Source: Latrodectus hesperus
Lineage: Eukaryota > Arthropoda > Arachnida > Araneae > Theridiidae
Reading direction: 5' to 3'
Assembly (NCBI GenBank): GCA_037975125.1
Contig: CM075850.1
Location: 130,920,181 to 130,984,180 of the forward strand
Length of the DNA stretch: 64,000 nucleotides
In this document: piece by piece, positions 1 through 12,650 of the stretch
Layout: every line of letters begins with the position of its first letter
Position numbering within the stretch: the stretch's first letter is position 1
The notes under the pieces: model-generated
The model's input: the letters and a program-made list of their open reading frames with translations, nothing else
Databases searched by the model: none
Told to the model about the DNA's origin: nothing
Made by a program: the position numbers and the translations under genes

Positions 1-60
1 TTCGAACCCAATACCTCTTTACACGCAGTCAGGCACGCTGACCGCTAGACCGGTGGGCGG
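1..60 (-). mobile_element. tRNA-like SINE head, cut by the window edge
   Basis: Read on the - strand this has an A-box-like TCTAGCGGTCAGCGTG and, at the very edge, a B-box core GGGTTCGAA. That spacing is typical of a tRNA-derived SINE head or a tRNA gene. The 3' half lies outside the window, so a true tRNA cannot be excluded. No convincing anticodon arm is visible, so a SINE is the likelier reading. Confidence 0.45.
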
Positions 61-1580
61 AAGTACTTATTTCTAGAAAACATAAGCAAAATTTAATTGT
101 TTATTTGATATAGAGTAAATATGTGAGTTAAGATCTATAAAGTTAAAGTGTATAAAATCCACAGTATTTAAAAAATATCATGAATTTTTTTAAATGGCGT
201 ATATGTCATCGAAGTTAAATGTATATAATAAGTAATAAATAATAAGTAATAAATGTATATAATAAACTTGCTTAGCTGTTATTCCTTTTAACATTGTAGT
301 GTAAGATTTTCCGGCAATAAATTTTCTTGGTTAATTTTTTTAGATTTAAAAACTTTGATAACAGTTCATACATATTTTATCATAAAAATGTTTTACCCCA
401 GGAATCTTTCTTATATTCAATTTAGTTCAGTTATTAAATTTGTAATAATATCAATACTTTATTTAGAGATAATAATTGAATTCATGTATAAAAAATTCTC
501 CTTTTGCGTGAATAAACTTAGTATTTAATTTTAAAAAAATAAAATTCTGTGGCTGAGAGCAATCATTTAAAATATTTGATTGCATTACTAAATGCATTTT
601 ATACAAATAGACAATCTTACTCCTAAAAGTTTAACTATGCAAATAAAATAGTAAATATTTATTTAATATCATGTTCTAATATGCATTGTATCCGATAATA
701 AGAGCAAAAATTAATTTCATTAGTAAATAAGATAGTAAATATTATTCAGAATCATATTGTATATTGTATTGAATCTGGTAATATTTATAGAATTTATAAA
801 GAATACATATATAAAAAAACTATTAAATTTATATAATTCCGTCGTTTTTTTTTAACATTAAAAATAAATTTACAACGAAAAGTAACCAAACTTTTTTGCG
901 TTTAATTTTGAGATGAATGTATTACCTTTTAAATAAAATTTAAAATTCAGCTGCCATTGCTGCATTTAGAAGTTATTTTATGTTGAAATTTCATTCATGG
1001 AGAAGTTACATTGTATAATTTCTCATGATGCACAGAGACTAATAAAGAAATGCTTTTGAAATGGAATAACTGTTTGAGAATCCACAGAAAATACTTGAAA
1101 ATATTGTTTCAAGAAAAATGCTTATAAAAAAGTACTTGAACAATAAAAATAAACAAATAAATTCAAAAAGGAAAAATTATGATTAAAAGCTAAACTTATC
1201 CTTTGAAATAATAATATTTTTGTCACTTTGCTTAAAGTAAGATTTTCTTAATGTTTTCAATTTTGAGTCAAATAATTATCTTAAAAGTATAACTGTTGAA
1301 CATTACGTTTTTCAGGTAATAGTTTTTAGCTTTGTCAGAAAAAACGATTTACATCAGAGGGTGCAACCAAAGATTAACATGAAAAATATAAGACAGTATT
1401 TTAGAATCAACCTAAAAAGTTTTTTCTTTTTTAGACATTATAGTTAAGACAATTACATTAATATTTCTTTATTATTGACAGACATCTTGGTAAACAAGTT
1501 AGGTAATTCCTTATAAGAAATGTAATAAAATAATTGTAAAAGATTTTGGAAACATTTAAAAGAAATATTCCAGCAAACAC
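61..1580. other. AT-rich DNA, no gene seen
   Basis: Short homopolymer and AT runs with no long open frame, splice-bounded ORF or recognisable repeat. Confidence 0.6.
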
Positions 1581-1584
1581 AAAC

Positions 1585-1775
1585 TGCCGGCAAAAATCCG
1601 GGCCGCTGCTGGCCAAGCCGGTTTTCTGTTGGCCACGGCAAGCCGCTCATGTTGTTTGATCGGCCATTACGGCCACTGGTGAGTGCTGGCCAAAATTAAC
1701 CGGATCGTAGCTGGATGATAAGTGGTGGGCCAGCAGATTCTGGCCATTGATCGCCGTACAGTTTGTGGCCATCAA
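1585..1775. repeat. GGCC-rich motif cluster
   Basis: A GC-rich island in AT-rich surroundings, with about ten GGCC cores in under 200 bp. They mostly occur as CTGGCC or TGGCCA spaced irregularly by 10-30 bases. The motifs are palindromic but no clean terminal inverted repeat or tandem unit was resolved. It does not code for anything recognisable and looks like part of a dispersed repeat. Confidence 0.5.
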
Positions 1776-2305
1776 AACCAAGACAGTTATTTTTTTATTA
1801 ATAATTATCCCAAATTATTAGTTATAGATGCTTGTTTTGTGAAATTTGAAATGTTCATGACACAATATTCTGTAAATTTTTCGTACACTTACAAATTTGA
1901 ATGAAATAGTGCTATTATAAAGATTAATTCCTTATATTTGTTATGTTTTCTTAGTATTTTTTGACTGTTAGTTAACAAATTTACACTTGAGTATTAAATG
2001 TAAACTTTTATTTTACAAAAAATTTTCAAGTGAAAGGTTGTGAAAAATAAGGATTCATAATAATACTGATGAATAAATAATGTAATATATATCTTTTTAT
2101 CAGAAATTAACATTTTAAAAAATTATTATAGACATCTGGGAATATAAAGTTTATTAGTTTGTTTTGTTATTTCAGAATGAATATTCTTCATTTATCAGTC
2201 ATTGAATTTTTTGTATATTTTTTTCGAATTATCTATTCGAATTTCAGGCTCTATATAATTCTCTGAAAAGGTGTTATGTTGTTGAACCTCATGCTTTCAT
2301 AGATA
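1776..2305. other. AT-rich DNA, no gene seen
   Basis: No open frame of note and no recognisable repeat. Confidence 0.6.
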
Positions 2306-2575
2306 TGTACTCCTAAGCCCACATAATTGGCCACTACCAGTCAAATAGACAGCATCCGAGTTGTAATCATCGTAACTTATAAGCATTATGCTCCAATACA
2401 TGCGATATTCTAACTCCTTGCTTCTGTTGATATTGCAATCATGACTTGTTTAGTGCGCCCTAATCGCCTTTGGTAAACACGATGGATCTTTGGTTATACC
2501 GGGATTCGAACTCACTGCTTTCCGATAGTAAGAAGGAAGATCTGAAGATAGCCATCACGACGCAATGGGCCCCGT
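2306..2575 (-). mobile_element. tRNA-derived SINE relic
   Basis: On the - strand a B-box GAGTTCGAATCCC (around 2505-2517) is preceded by a diverged tRNA-like head and followed by a moderately GC body of about 200 bp that stands out from the AT-rich flanks. Open frames here on both strands are by-products of the SINE. No target-site duplication was identified. Confidence 0.55.
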
Positions 2576-3540
2576 GTTGCCAAATATTAAATGTGTCGAT
2601 TGAGATGGTATTTATAAAATTGTGTGGATCAATCATAGAAACATCGGAAACGTTACAAGTAGTATTACAAAAATTACCAGTTAACTTCACAGAAATATTT
2701 TTTTTCATTTTATAGGCAAAAACCGCTTTCTTATAAAAACAAATTTTTCTGTGCTGCAAACAAATTTAGCTCATAAACTCTATGTTTTTGACAGCAAAAA
2801 AAAACCTATTTTTCAGAAAATGCAGATTTCTACTGTTTATATATTATATAATAGTGTGACGTTATAAACTGCTATATATAATATGGTATAACAGTGCTTA
2901 AAAGACAGTAATATAATAAACACTTCTATTGAATATAATTAGCAAAAACTGCTTTTTTTGCATTAAAAAATTTCTTCGAATTGGAACGATTATAATTATA
3001 TGTAATTTAGCTAACCTTAGCAATTGTCGAACAATTTCAAAAGAAAGTCATTTCTGAATTTCTTTAGAATTTTTCACAGTATTCAAAGGAATTTTATTTT
3101 TTTAGGCCAGCTTTATGATTGTTAATGTTTAGCATGTGAATAACACGTACTTATTGGAATTTTCGCACCTCACCTTTGATTTCATTAATATTTACGTACA
3201 ATTTTTTTAATTTTTATTCAAATTCTCTTTTATTTCTGTAAATCAAGCTCTGAGTACAAAGCTACCTATAACATATATATTACTGTACAACGCCAATATT
3301 TTTTAAGGCCAAACTTGGCTGATTTTCAATTTACATTACGGTAACCTAAGATAGGGGAAATTCTTGGAAAATCTTCTCCCCATAAGAATCTCGCAGTTTT
3401 ATGACAATGGACGAGGGTTGATCATTTGGTGACCGGAGCTCGAGTGCATGGGGCACATATCTCCAAAGTATCAATTTTATTATTATTTTTTTCCTATCAT
3501 TTGTTTGTCATGGTTTTTGTCAATTTTAGTTTAATATTTG
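2576..3540. other. AT-rich DNA, no gene seen
   Basis: A slightly GC-richer patch near 3340-3470 was not recognised; the rest is AT-rich with no supported feature. Confidence 0.5.
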
Positions 3541-4427
3541 AAGATTAAAATCTTTTTTTTTTTTTTTCCGTCTGGAATTGAGGGAGGTCTGTAGCCTTCC
3601 GGCCATGTACCTCGTTTTCTAATGAATTAGAGTCCTTGGATAGTCTTGGCCTGGTGATTAAAAAATCAGAAATAAAGATACAATAATGAATAATACAAAG
3701 CTATTGAGGTAAGTGCTCCCACTGGATGCACTCTGCATGACTTGTGTTTTTGGACTAAGTAATTGAGTAATCCTAGTAATAGACACTTAGATGATGACAA
3801 TAATTCTTTGTACACATAAAATCCATATAAAATTTTTTACGTTGGAAAATATAAGGAGAATACACAGGATGAATACAATAATTCTTTGAAGCACACAAAT
3901 TCCGTTAAAATATTTACCAAGGAGTTACAAAGGAAAAACACAGGTTGATGACAATAATTCTTGATAAACACAAAGTTCCGTTAGAATATTTACAACGGAG
4001 GACAAAGAATGATACATATCCATAGTTGTTTAAGATTACATAAAACTGAGATATTTACAGGTTCCACACGATTTATTTACAATGTGGTTTCTCACAAGAT
4101 TTTATTTAGGTAGAGATATGATTTCCATTAATTATTCTTCTTCTTTCTTTTCCGTTTGAAATTATTTGAATAAATGGAGATATTGGTGAGAGGTTTTACT
4201 CTCAACACTGCTCTGGGCCTATGGAAATGCGTTAGGTCATAAGGACTGTAAAGTTCAATACCCTGAATCTCACTATTGTTGATTGTGTATAATTTATGGT
4301 AGAAATTAAATGCAAGAAATTTAAGGTAGCGGGCTAGGGGCAGGATTCCCAAGTTCTCTCTTATTTGGTGGTTTCTAAAGTAAAACTCTGAGTTAGTAAT
4401 AAGTCTAAGTATTTAAGATTAAAATCT
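3541..4427 (-). mobile_element. 5'-truncated LINE with poly(A) tail and 13-bp target duplication
   Basis: The 13-mer AAGATTAAAATCT occurs at 3541-3553 and again at 4415-4427. Directly inside the left copy is a run of 14 T (3554-3567), which is a poly(A) tail on the - strand. So 3554-4414 is a retroposed insert. Its - strand start (about 4128-4370) encodes the end of a reverse-transcriptase ORF, with a segment LKFLAFNFYHKLYTINNSEI typical of the C-termini of Jockey/I-like LINEs. The 3' UTR carries three roughly 77-bp tandem units. The intact duplication argues for a fairly recent insertion. Confidence 0.75.
3793..4010 (-). repeat. Three degenerate ~77-bp tandem units in the LINE 3' UTR
   Basis: The motif ACAATAATTCT recurs at 3797, 3875 and 3951, each time followed by a similar TTCCGTTA..ATTTAC..GGAG block. 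Units are about 78 and 76 bp. They lie wholly within the retroposed insert at 3554-4414, so they came with the element. Confidence 0.65.
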
Positions 4428-5550
<1,123 letters not shown>

Positions 5551-6740
5551 AGAATTTACATATATTTTCATGATGTATAATGATACTATAACAATTTTTC
5601 GTGAATCATTTTCATAATTATACTTTGTATTGTGTTATTATTGTGCAGTATTCAGTTTGAATATTTTTAATATTATAAATAGTAAAATAAAATTTTATTT
5701 ATTACTGTTTTTCTCTACTAATTTTCATACCACCTCGAAAATATGTAAGTATTTCTTGATAGCCTTTTATTATTTTTAATTTTTATTTTATAATTTGATA
5801 ATTATTAATTTATTCAGTAGAACATTTTGATCTAATTTATTTATTCAAATGATAAATTCTTTTAATTTTTTTATTTCAGTATAATGCCGCGGAAAAAATT
5901 TTTAGTTTTAATATAATTTAAAATTAAAATAATAATAGTTCGATGTCAATGTTATCTACCTCATTTATAACAATTTATTTTTAGATGTCTTTAATTTATA
6001 TAGTATATTTTATAAGTAAGTCACTGATTACAAACCATAATTTAATATAAGATGAATAAAATGTAAATTCAGAAAGTATATGTTGATTTGTGCTTAATTT
6101 CAAAATTTCGATACTTTACCTATTACTATTAAATTTTGGTGAAACGTTTTATTTTTAATCTCCTATGAATGAACCTATTCTAAATTTTTTTAGAAAATAT
6201 TTATTTGATTGAACCCAAGAATTAGTAAAAAATTGATTCAATGTATTTTAAAAACTCAGCCACTGCAACGCGTGGTCTCATGTTTCGTTTAATAGAATTC
6301 CTTGTTAAAGCATGCTCATCAACTTATCGACAACGTAAAATAAATTTCTATTTGATTTGGGGGCCCTCTGATATAGGAGCTTGGGGCAGCTGCTCCATAG
6401 GCCACTGCCTTAGTCAGGCTCTGTATGTACCAAAAATTAAATAGTAAGAGGCATTTTTATTCCAAGCAGAAATTGTATAGTTAAAAATATTCTTAAAATA
6501 ACGACGTCAATAATTCATTTATATTGCTAAGTTGATGTATGTTTTGCATGATTTATATAGCAAATATGGGTATATAAGTAAAAAAAAATTGTTTAGGCAT
6601 ATTTTTATTCAGGCAATCTGATCTATTGTCATTTTTAATGTAATTGATATAAAATGTTGTATTAATTACATATAATTAGTATTTAATGTCTCACTTTTAT
6701 ACTTTTGATAAATTATAATAATTTTAATATTTATTTTCAG
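5551..6740. other. AT-rich DNA with a small GC island at 6345-6430
   Basis: The island (GGGGGCCCTCTGATATAGG and following) is unlike its flanks and probably belongs to a dispersed repeat. A short + frame 6241-6444 crosses it but has no family resemblance. No supported gene. Confidence 0.45.
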
Positions 6741-6930
6741 CCAATTAGGAAAAGACAAATAAAAAGTTATTGTACTATCGCTATGACAGTGACATTGAAC
6801 CACTCTCAGCAGAAACAATTGAAGAAGGCTTGTGCAGCAAAAGTATAGATTCAGAAATTCAGACTAATTAAAAAAAGATGTGTGATAAATGTAGAAGTAA
6901 TGAAGGTTTGACTGATACATAAATAAGTAT
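6741..6930 (+). pseudogene. Exon-like relic behind a splice acceptor
   Basis: A good acceptor (TATTTTCAG, ending near 6740) precedes a frame that reads YYRYDSDIEPLSAETIEEG and then, after a stop, Cys-containing residues MCDKC. The acidic, non-repetitive composition looks like protein rather than chance AT-rich translation. The frame is broken by stops and no partner exons were found. It could be a decayed exon or a fragment carried by the Helitron-like element upstream. Confidence 0.25.
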
Positions 6931-7379
6931 AATTACAGTGTAGAGAAAGCATGTCAAGTTTCATACTTAATGATATTTCATTATTAAAAGGTCTTGTTCT
7001 CAAAAAAAAAAAATTTCTATCGCTATTTTATACTTTAATTATACATATATTTACTCTTTGCAACCTTTTTAATTGTTTTACACATTTTACTCATTTTTAA
7101 GGCTAAAAATAAGTTCTTTAACTGGAATGTTTCATTAACTGTTTTTTATTTAATTTTTTCAGAGTAGAATGATTTTATAAACTGTAAAATGTAAATTATT
7201 CACTATAAATTGTTTTTCTTTTTCTATTATAATCGTGTAAATATTTTAGAACATTATATTGGATTTAAAATTAAACTGATGCTTAGATTAATTCAATATT
7301 ATTTAATTGGAATTTTTTGAAATATTTAAATTATTTTTCACTATTTTCAAACTTTTTTCATATGGAGAAATAATAATGT
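6931..7379. other. AT-rich DNA, no gene seen
   Basis: No supported feature. Confidence 0.6.
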
Positions 7380-7598
<219 letters not shown>

Positions 7599-8142
7599 TT
7601 CGGGGATATTTCGCGAAGAAATAAACTTAACCAATCATTTTTCTTTTAATGGATTGTCTTGGCTTACATTTATACGTAGGGAAGTGAAGTAAATTACAAG
7701 CTGATACAAAAAAAAATTTCTCTATTACAAAAATTAAATAATCTTCTTACTGTGAAAATCAAAAATGATAAAATATATCAATTAGTATTAAATAAAAATA
7801 TCAAGAATTATTTTTCAAGATTGCCAGAATAAATGTAGACATACAAGCTCGTTTTATTATAAATTCATGCTTTAAAAAATCAATTATTGTTATAGTTATT
7901 CTAAGCTGTCAATTAAGTTAAATTGCTTTCGTTTCATGGAAAATTAATTTTTTTAAATTTGTTATTTAAGAAAAAGTGTACTATGTATCATAAATAGAAA
8001 TTATTGCACATGACAACAACAAATAGAGATTATTAAAAAATACTTAAATATAAATAGAAACTTACTCTTTTAATATTTTTTCTGAAAAGTTACAAAAGCA
8101 ATTAATTTTTTCATTGGGTTTCTAAGAATTTAAGTGAATTTA
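7599..8142. other. AT-rich DNA, no gene seen
   Basis: No supported feature. Confidence 0.6.
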
Positions 8143-8590
8143 GGCACAGATGCCGTATAATCCAGCATGTTAAATTCTAAATTTTTTGGCGATGAAAAAA
8201 TGTTTCCAAGATGTATTGTGACGTGTGTGATGACATAAATGCTAGGGTTGATAAAATAGAAATTCCTGCTTTGTTTGTTTGTTTGTTTGTCGCTCAACGG
8301 TCATTTTTTGCACACGAGGGTTAATTAGACCGGGACTTACGGCTTAAAGTGGATTCCGAACCACTACAAACATCCATGCCCAAGGTGAGATTCGAACCCA
8401 CGAACTGTTGAACCGAAGGCAAGAGCGCTAACCATTCAGCTGCCAGCTCGGCTAGAAATTCCTGCATAATTCTTACAGGTCTCCATCTCCATGACACAAT
8501 AGAAACCAGGTTGTTAGATACATAAGAAAATTCACCAAAAAATTCCCCAAACATAAAATTTGGCATGCTGGATTATGCGGCATTTGTGCC
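8143..8590. mobile_element. Long-TIR MITE interrupted by a SINE
   Basis: The left end GGCACAGATGCCGTATAATC (8143 on) and the inverted right end (8590 backwards) GGCACAAATGCCGCATAATC match over roughly 45 bases with scattered changes, continuing through CCAGCATG and an AAATTTTTTGG block. This is a non-autonomous terminal-inverted-repeat DNA transposon. A SINE with its own target duplication sits inside it, so the MITE is the older insertion. The superfamily is not assigned and no convincing MITE target duplication was seen. Confidence 0.7.
8257..8465 (-). mobile_element. tRNA-derived SINE (family A) with 13-bp target duplication
   Basis: TAGAAATTCCTGC flanks the insert at 8257-8269 and 8453-8465. 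The body (8270-8452, 183 bp, - strand) has an A-box ATGGTTAGCGC, a B-box GGGTTCGAATC and a TTTG/CAAA tail. The same family occurs at 24576-24743, 25620-25770 and 62634-62817. This is the most complete copy here. Confidence 0.85.
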
Positions 8591-8924
8591 ATTATTTATC
8601 TTAATAAATGTTTAAAGAGAGAGATAGAGAGAAAAAACTTCAAAATTTCCCAAATAATCAAAAAAGTTTCAAAATTCACAAAGGCATAAAGTGAGCTTAT
8701 TCACAATAATAAATCTAATTTTCTATACCTTTTCAATGTTAGAGCATATGGCACAGGAAGACAAGCTCGGCCAAGTGTTAATTGACAGCAGAAGAAACTA
8801 AGTGAAAGAAACAGAATGTAATGTCTGCTAGAATACTACTGCACCTAAATGATCGCAGATCTCATTCAATATATAAATTTTCATATTACAATTATTACTG
8901 ATTAAAAATTTTTTTTGTCTAGTC
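8591..8924. other. AT-rich DNA with a short GA-rich tract
   Basis: A GAGAGATAGAGAG tract lies near 8618. Nothing else is supported. Confidence 0.55.
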
Positions 8925-9175
8925 TATGATCACTGTATCAAATAAAGCCGCGAGTTCTTATAACGGCTTCAGCAATTTCTTCATTGTTGTCGGCCTATAG
9001 GTCTACCAATGATGGCAAATCTCCGATTCTCCTTATAGCTGAGCAGTCAAAAATGTGGACAAGTGTCGGTTGCGCGTCTGGGCAGTTATCACAGTTCCTG
9101 TAGATTCTCCTGTCCTCTATCTCGATCTTCATGTCGCAGTGATGTTTGGTTCTAAGCCTGATAATAGTTTTCTAT
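8925..9175 (-). pseudogene. LINE ORF2 C-terminal fragment
   Basis: On the - strand one frame reads HHCDMKIEIEDRRIYRNCDN and then CPDAQPTLVHIFDCSAI. The C-x2-C-x6-H-x3-C arrangement is the zinc-knuckle-like end of non-LTR retrotransposon ORF2 proteins after the RNase H region. An in-frame stop and the lack of an upstream ORF mark it as a dead fragment. The + strand ORF over it is a shadow. Confidence 0.6.
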
Positions 9176-10088
9176 CAGTGTCCATATTACAAAGCTGGTG
9201 TTTTGTAGGAAATGACATTTATTTTAGATTTAGCAATTGCTTTAGCTTCTTGGAGGGTAGCTTTAGTATTGTTGATGTTAAGATTTCTGTTAGTGCTAAG
9301 AATAATAAATTAAAAGGCACTTTCATAAAAGCAGAGCATTTTCGGTAAAATAGTAATATATCCAAGCAAATGTTAATGAATCCACACATGATGATGTTAA
9401 TTTGTCACAAATGTTAATTGAAAAGCGTTGTCTACAAAAGTGCCATAACCCCCAAATCTGGTCGACTGATAAAGAAATATAGCTATAAGATCAGATGAAT
9501 CATCTTTCCTAATTTTCATGACAACACGTCGGTTAAACATTTGAATTACACATGGCAAATGTAAATCACAACTGTAAGTTTCTGTCTGTCAAGTCTAGAA
9601 GTGGAAGCCTTATTGTGGTTTTCAACTGATTTAATCATAACAGTGAAAGCAAAAATCACTAAGAAGAATAATAAAGCTTCAGATATCAATCTAAATCAGA
9701 TTCATCATATAATACAAACTTTGATTCCTGTAGATGGAATTTTCCAGAATAATAATATTTCTATTTATGCAACAGGCTATATCTTTGATGAATATGGAAT
9801 ATGAAATGAAATATCTATCTTGGTCCACACATCTGTGTTCTTAATATAATAGATCTGTTTGGCTTGTTTCAGAGATTTTATAATCCGAAATCAATATCTT
9901 AATATCTTCCACCGACATTTCTCATATCATCATTCAAAATCTCATCTTTCAAAATGTCTCCATGAAGAATTTTACATTTCCTCCGCTCACTATTCAGCAT
10001 TTAGGGTGCGATTCTCAGAAGAATTCAAACCGATTTACATCACAAAGTCAATTTTAAGCTATGTTAATAAAGGATTCTTATAAAGCTA
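9176..10088. other. AT-rich DNA, no gene seen
   Basis: Short + frames at 9601-9804 and 9859-10083 have no family resemblance or splice context and are taken as chance. Confidence 0.5.
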
Positions 10089-10520
10089 TTAGGTTGTTCG
10101 GAAAGTAATTTCGCTTTTTTTTTGTGGACATGAAAGACAGTTATCGTATAATAAACAAATACTTTATTAAATTATATATTGGTCATTCTGGTCCAACACC
10201 TTTTGCCGTCTTTCTGGTAATAGCATAATTCCACGCTCATAAAATTTTTAATCTTTGCTGGCAAAAAACTGATCGAGGTAGTTTTTGACCTTCTCATTTG
10301 AGGTGAAGGTTTTACCATCTAAAACATTTTGGAGTAACCAGAACAAATAATAATCCGATGATGTTAGGTCTGGAGAATATGGTGAATGTGGCATTGTATC
10401 CCATTCAAGCTGTAAAAGCTTTTGGCGAGTGACCAAACTTGTGTAAAGTCTCGCGTTGTTTTGGTGAAACACTACACCTTTCCTGTTGAGTAGTTCTGGC
10501 CTTGGCAAGATTTGTGTGAC
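10089..10520 (-). pseudogene. Mariner transposase C-terminal fragment with one inverted terminus
   Basis: The - strand frame includes NRKGVVFHQNNARLYTSLVT and PYSPDLTSSDYYLFWLLQN, the second and third catalytic-Asp regions of mariner transposase. In the first motif the expected D is N (HQNNAR), which should abolish catalysis. The element terminus TTAGGTTGTTCGGAAAGT lies at 10089, next to a TA target. The N-terminal half and the other terminus are missing. A second, same-orientation terminus-like sequence (AGGTTATTTGGAAAGTA) at about 10551 suggests another mariner end. Confidence 0.8.
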
Positions 10521-10915
10521 GAGTGCTATTGCTAGGTTGTTTTTTTATAAGGTTATTTGGAAAGTATGGTTCCACTTGGCTGATAAGTTGCAAAATTTTG
10601 TTTTGTCAACATTCTAGGTGTTTTAGATTAGTTACACATGCTCTTCCCAAAATTGGAGCACTATAATAGGCTTAAAAAAGGATTTGCATATAAGGAGCTT
10701 ATTTTTAAGTGATACTCGAGAATTATGAGCCAAAAGGGCATAGAGTGTAGTACTAGCACCGATAAACTTATTGTTGACATTGATTACGCAAGGCTTCCAG
10801 TAAGGCATTTGTCGATAGTCACTCCCAAATATTTTACATTGTTCTGCTAGGGGATGCTAGTTCCTGAAATGTTCACATTAGGACAGCTGCTCAACTTCCT
10901 TGTAAAAAGTACAAC

Positions 10916-11323
10916 ATTTAATTTTGGGCCGTGGTAGCCTAGTGGTTAGGGCATCAGCCTTCCATCCGGCAGGGCAGGGTTCGATCCCAATGCTGCCAAA
11001 GACCCACCGAGTACATGCGATATACGTGCTCGTTAAATACGTGAAATCGAAAGTCCTGTGGTCGGTCATTGAGCAATTACCATGGGTGCAATGGTCTGGA
11101 GAAAATTTCCTCTCCCTTCAAATCAATGTCAAAATTGAGGGAGTGGTTCCTCTGGTGGTGCCATCTATCGGAGGATTTAAAAAAGAGCAAAGACGTACTT
11201 TCACCTTCGTGGTGCTCTGATTAAAACAAAAGACGCTCCTTATTGACTTAAATTCGCATTGCCAAGGCATAGCGAGCTTGGCTTGTCCAAGTGTCATAAG
11301 TAACAACAACAATATTTAATTTT
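10916..11323 (+). mobile_element. tRNA-derived SINE (family B), 388 bp, with 10-bp target duplication
   Basis: ATTTAATTTT at 10916-10925 is repeated at 11314-11323. The body starts with a tRNA-like head (A-box GTAGCCTAGTGGTTAGG, B-box GGGTTCGATCCC at about 10977-10988) and ends with an AAC-repeat tail at about 11302-11311. It is inserted in a decayed LINE. ORFs of 98 and 64 codons over it are not host genes. Confidence 0.85.
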
Positions 11324-11646
11324 AGTGCATTTATTTTAATTTTCTAAATTTGTAAAAAGGTTTCTATTTCTGTATTAAGATTGTCATTATTTGGTAGCTG
11401 GAATAGCTAGTAAGAATGGATGTGATATCAGCAAAAAGACAAATCATGATTTTTAGGTTTTGGGGGATATCGTTGATGAAGATATTGAAAAGGGCCCAGC
11501 AGTGATCCCTGGGAGATGCCTGCACAAATGTGTTTGACAGATGAGTAAGCATCTCTTACTATAAACGAATTATTTGAAAAGTAATTGTTTATCAATTTGA
11601 TAAGATTGGATGGGATGTCGTAATTAATAAATTTAGAGATTAGACC

Positions 11647-11704
11647 TGTGTGCCAAACCCTTCCGAACCCCTATCGAAATTTCTTCGATAGGGTTTGGCA
11701 CACA
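11647..11704. repeat. Perfect 14-bp inverted repeat with nested inner stem
   Basis: TGTGTGCCAAACCC at 11647-11660 is the exact reverse complement of GGGTTTGGCACACA at 11691-11704. Inside, CCTATCGAA pairs with TTCGATAGG. It lies within the decayed LINE and probably arose by local inverted duplication. Confidence 0.75.
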
Positions 11705-12650
11705 AATTTGGAACAACTGGAGGTGTTTTTCAATGTCTAGAAAAACACCTTAAGTAGATTTCTTTTGTGAGTTGTTCTTGGCAATTGTTTTAACTGTTGC
11801 TGCTCTGTTGATATGTTTTTCCGGAACCCAAACTGTAGGGGAATAATAAAAGAATGTTTTGATTCAAATTGGTTTAGTTTTAGTACAAAAAATGCTTAGT
11901 CAACTTTTGGCATAGAGAAGAGGAGAGAGAATGTTGATAGTTTGAGAGGGATTTCATATCCCTTCCCTGCTTTCTTATGGGGACAACCACCAAAATTTTC
12001 CATTAGGGTGGAAAAAAATCATGTCTTAAGATATCATTAATGATGGCAATGAGTAAGCTGATCGAAATAAGTGCTAGTTGTTTCATCTTATTGTTTAAGA
12101 CATTGTCAATTCTGGGGCTCTTTTTAGGTTTTTGATTAAATTTTTGACCTTAGCCGCAGGAATTAGCTCTGTGTCAAAATCCTAGTTGACATTGTTTTTG
12201 TGATATTTTAGAAGCATCTATCAACTCCCATTAAAATCTTCAGGCCATTGTCAGGCTTTCCAACGCTGTTTAGGTGGAATTGTTGCATAAAGGTGGTTGA
12301 AACTCTGCTTTCTCAGCACCTGACGATGTCATGAAGGCGCCATTCACGAGCTTTAGGTATGTTTGCTTAATATTTTTTAGTTAACTCGTTGCTTTCAGGA
12401 ATTAGACGGCTTCGACATTTTAGGTTTGTTAAGTAATCTTTCCAAGAACAAGTTCATGTTGAGCAATTTCTTTTTTGATTACTTTTTTAGGACACTAACT
12501 CTATTTTCCATTTATGGGATTTGTGAGAAATTTCTCAACCTATTGTGTTTTCAATTAAATCATTGATTGTGTCTGGTAAATAAGCGGGAATAGAATTGGG
12601 TTTTGTAAATTGGCATTTGTTTAGGGCTGAGCATTTATATTAGTAAGTAA

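Larger units (their letters stand above)
10570..12650 (-). pseudogene. Decayed Jockey-like LINE, interrupted by a SINE
   Basis: The - strand shows, in broken frames, a segment before the reverse transcriptase, the catalytic stretch around 11364-11552 (FINDIPQNLKIMICLFADIT, where FADIT stands for the usual F/YADD box) and downstream thumb-region residues near 10880-10920. The DD to DI change and multiple stops mean it is inactive. The SINE at 10926-11313 splits it. The clade assignment is by eye. Confidence 0.6.

Noticed and set aside
10924..11220. 98-codon + ORF
   Set aside because: Lies entirely within a SINE bounded by a 10-bp target duplication.
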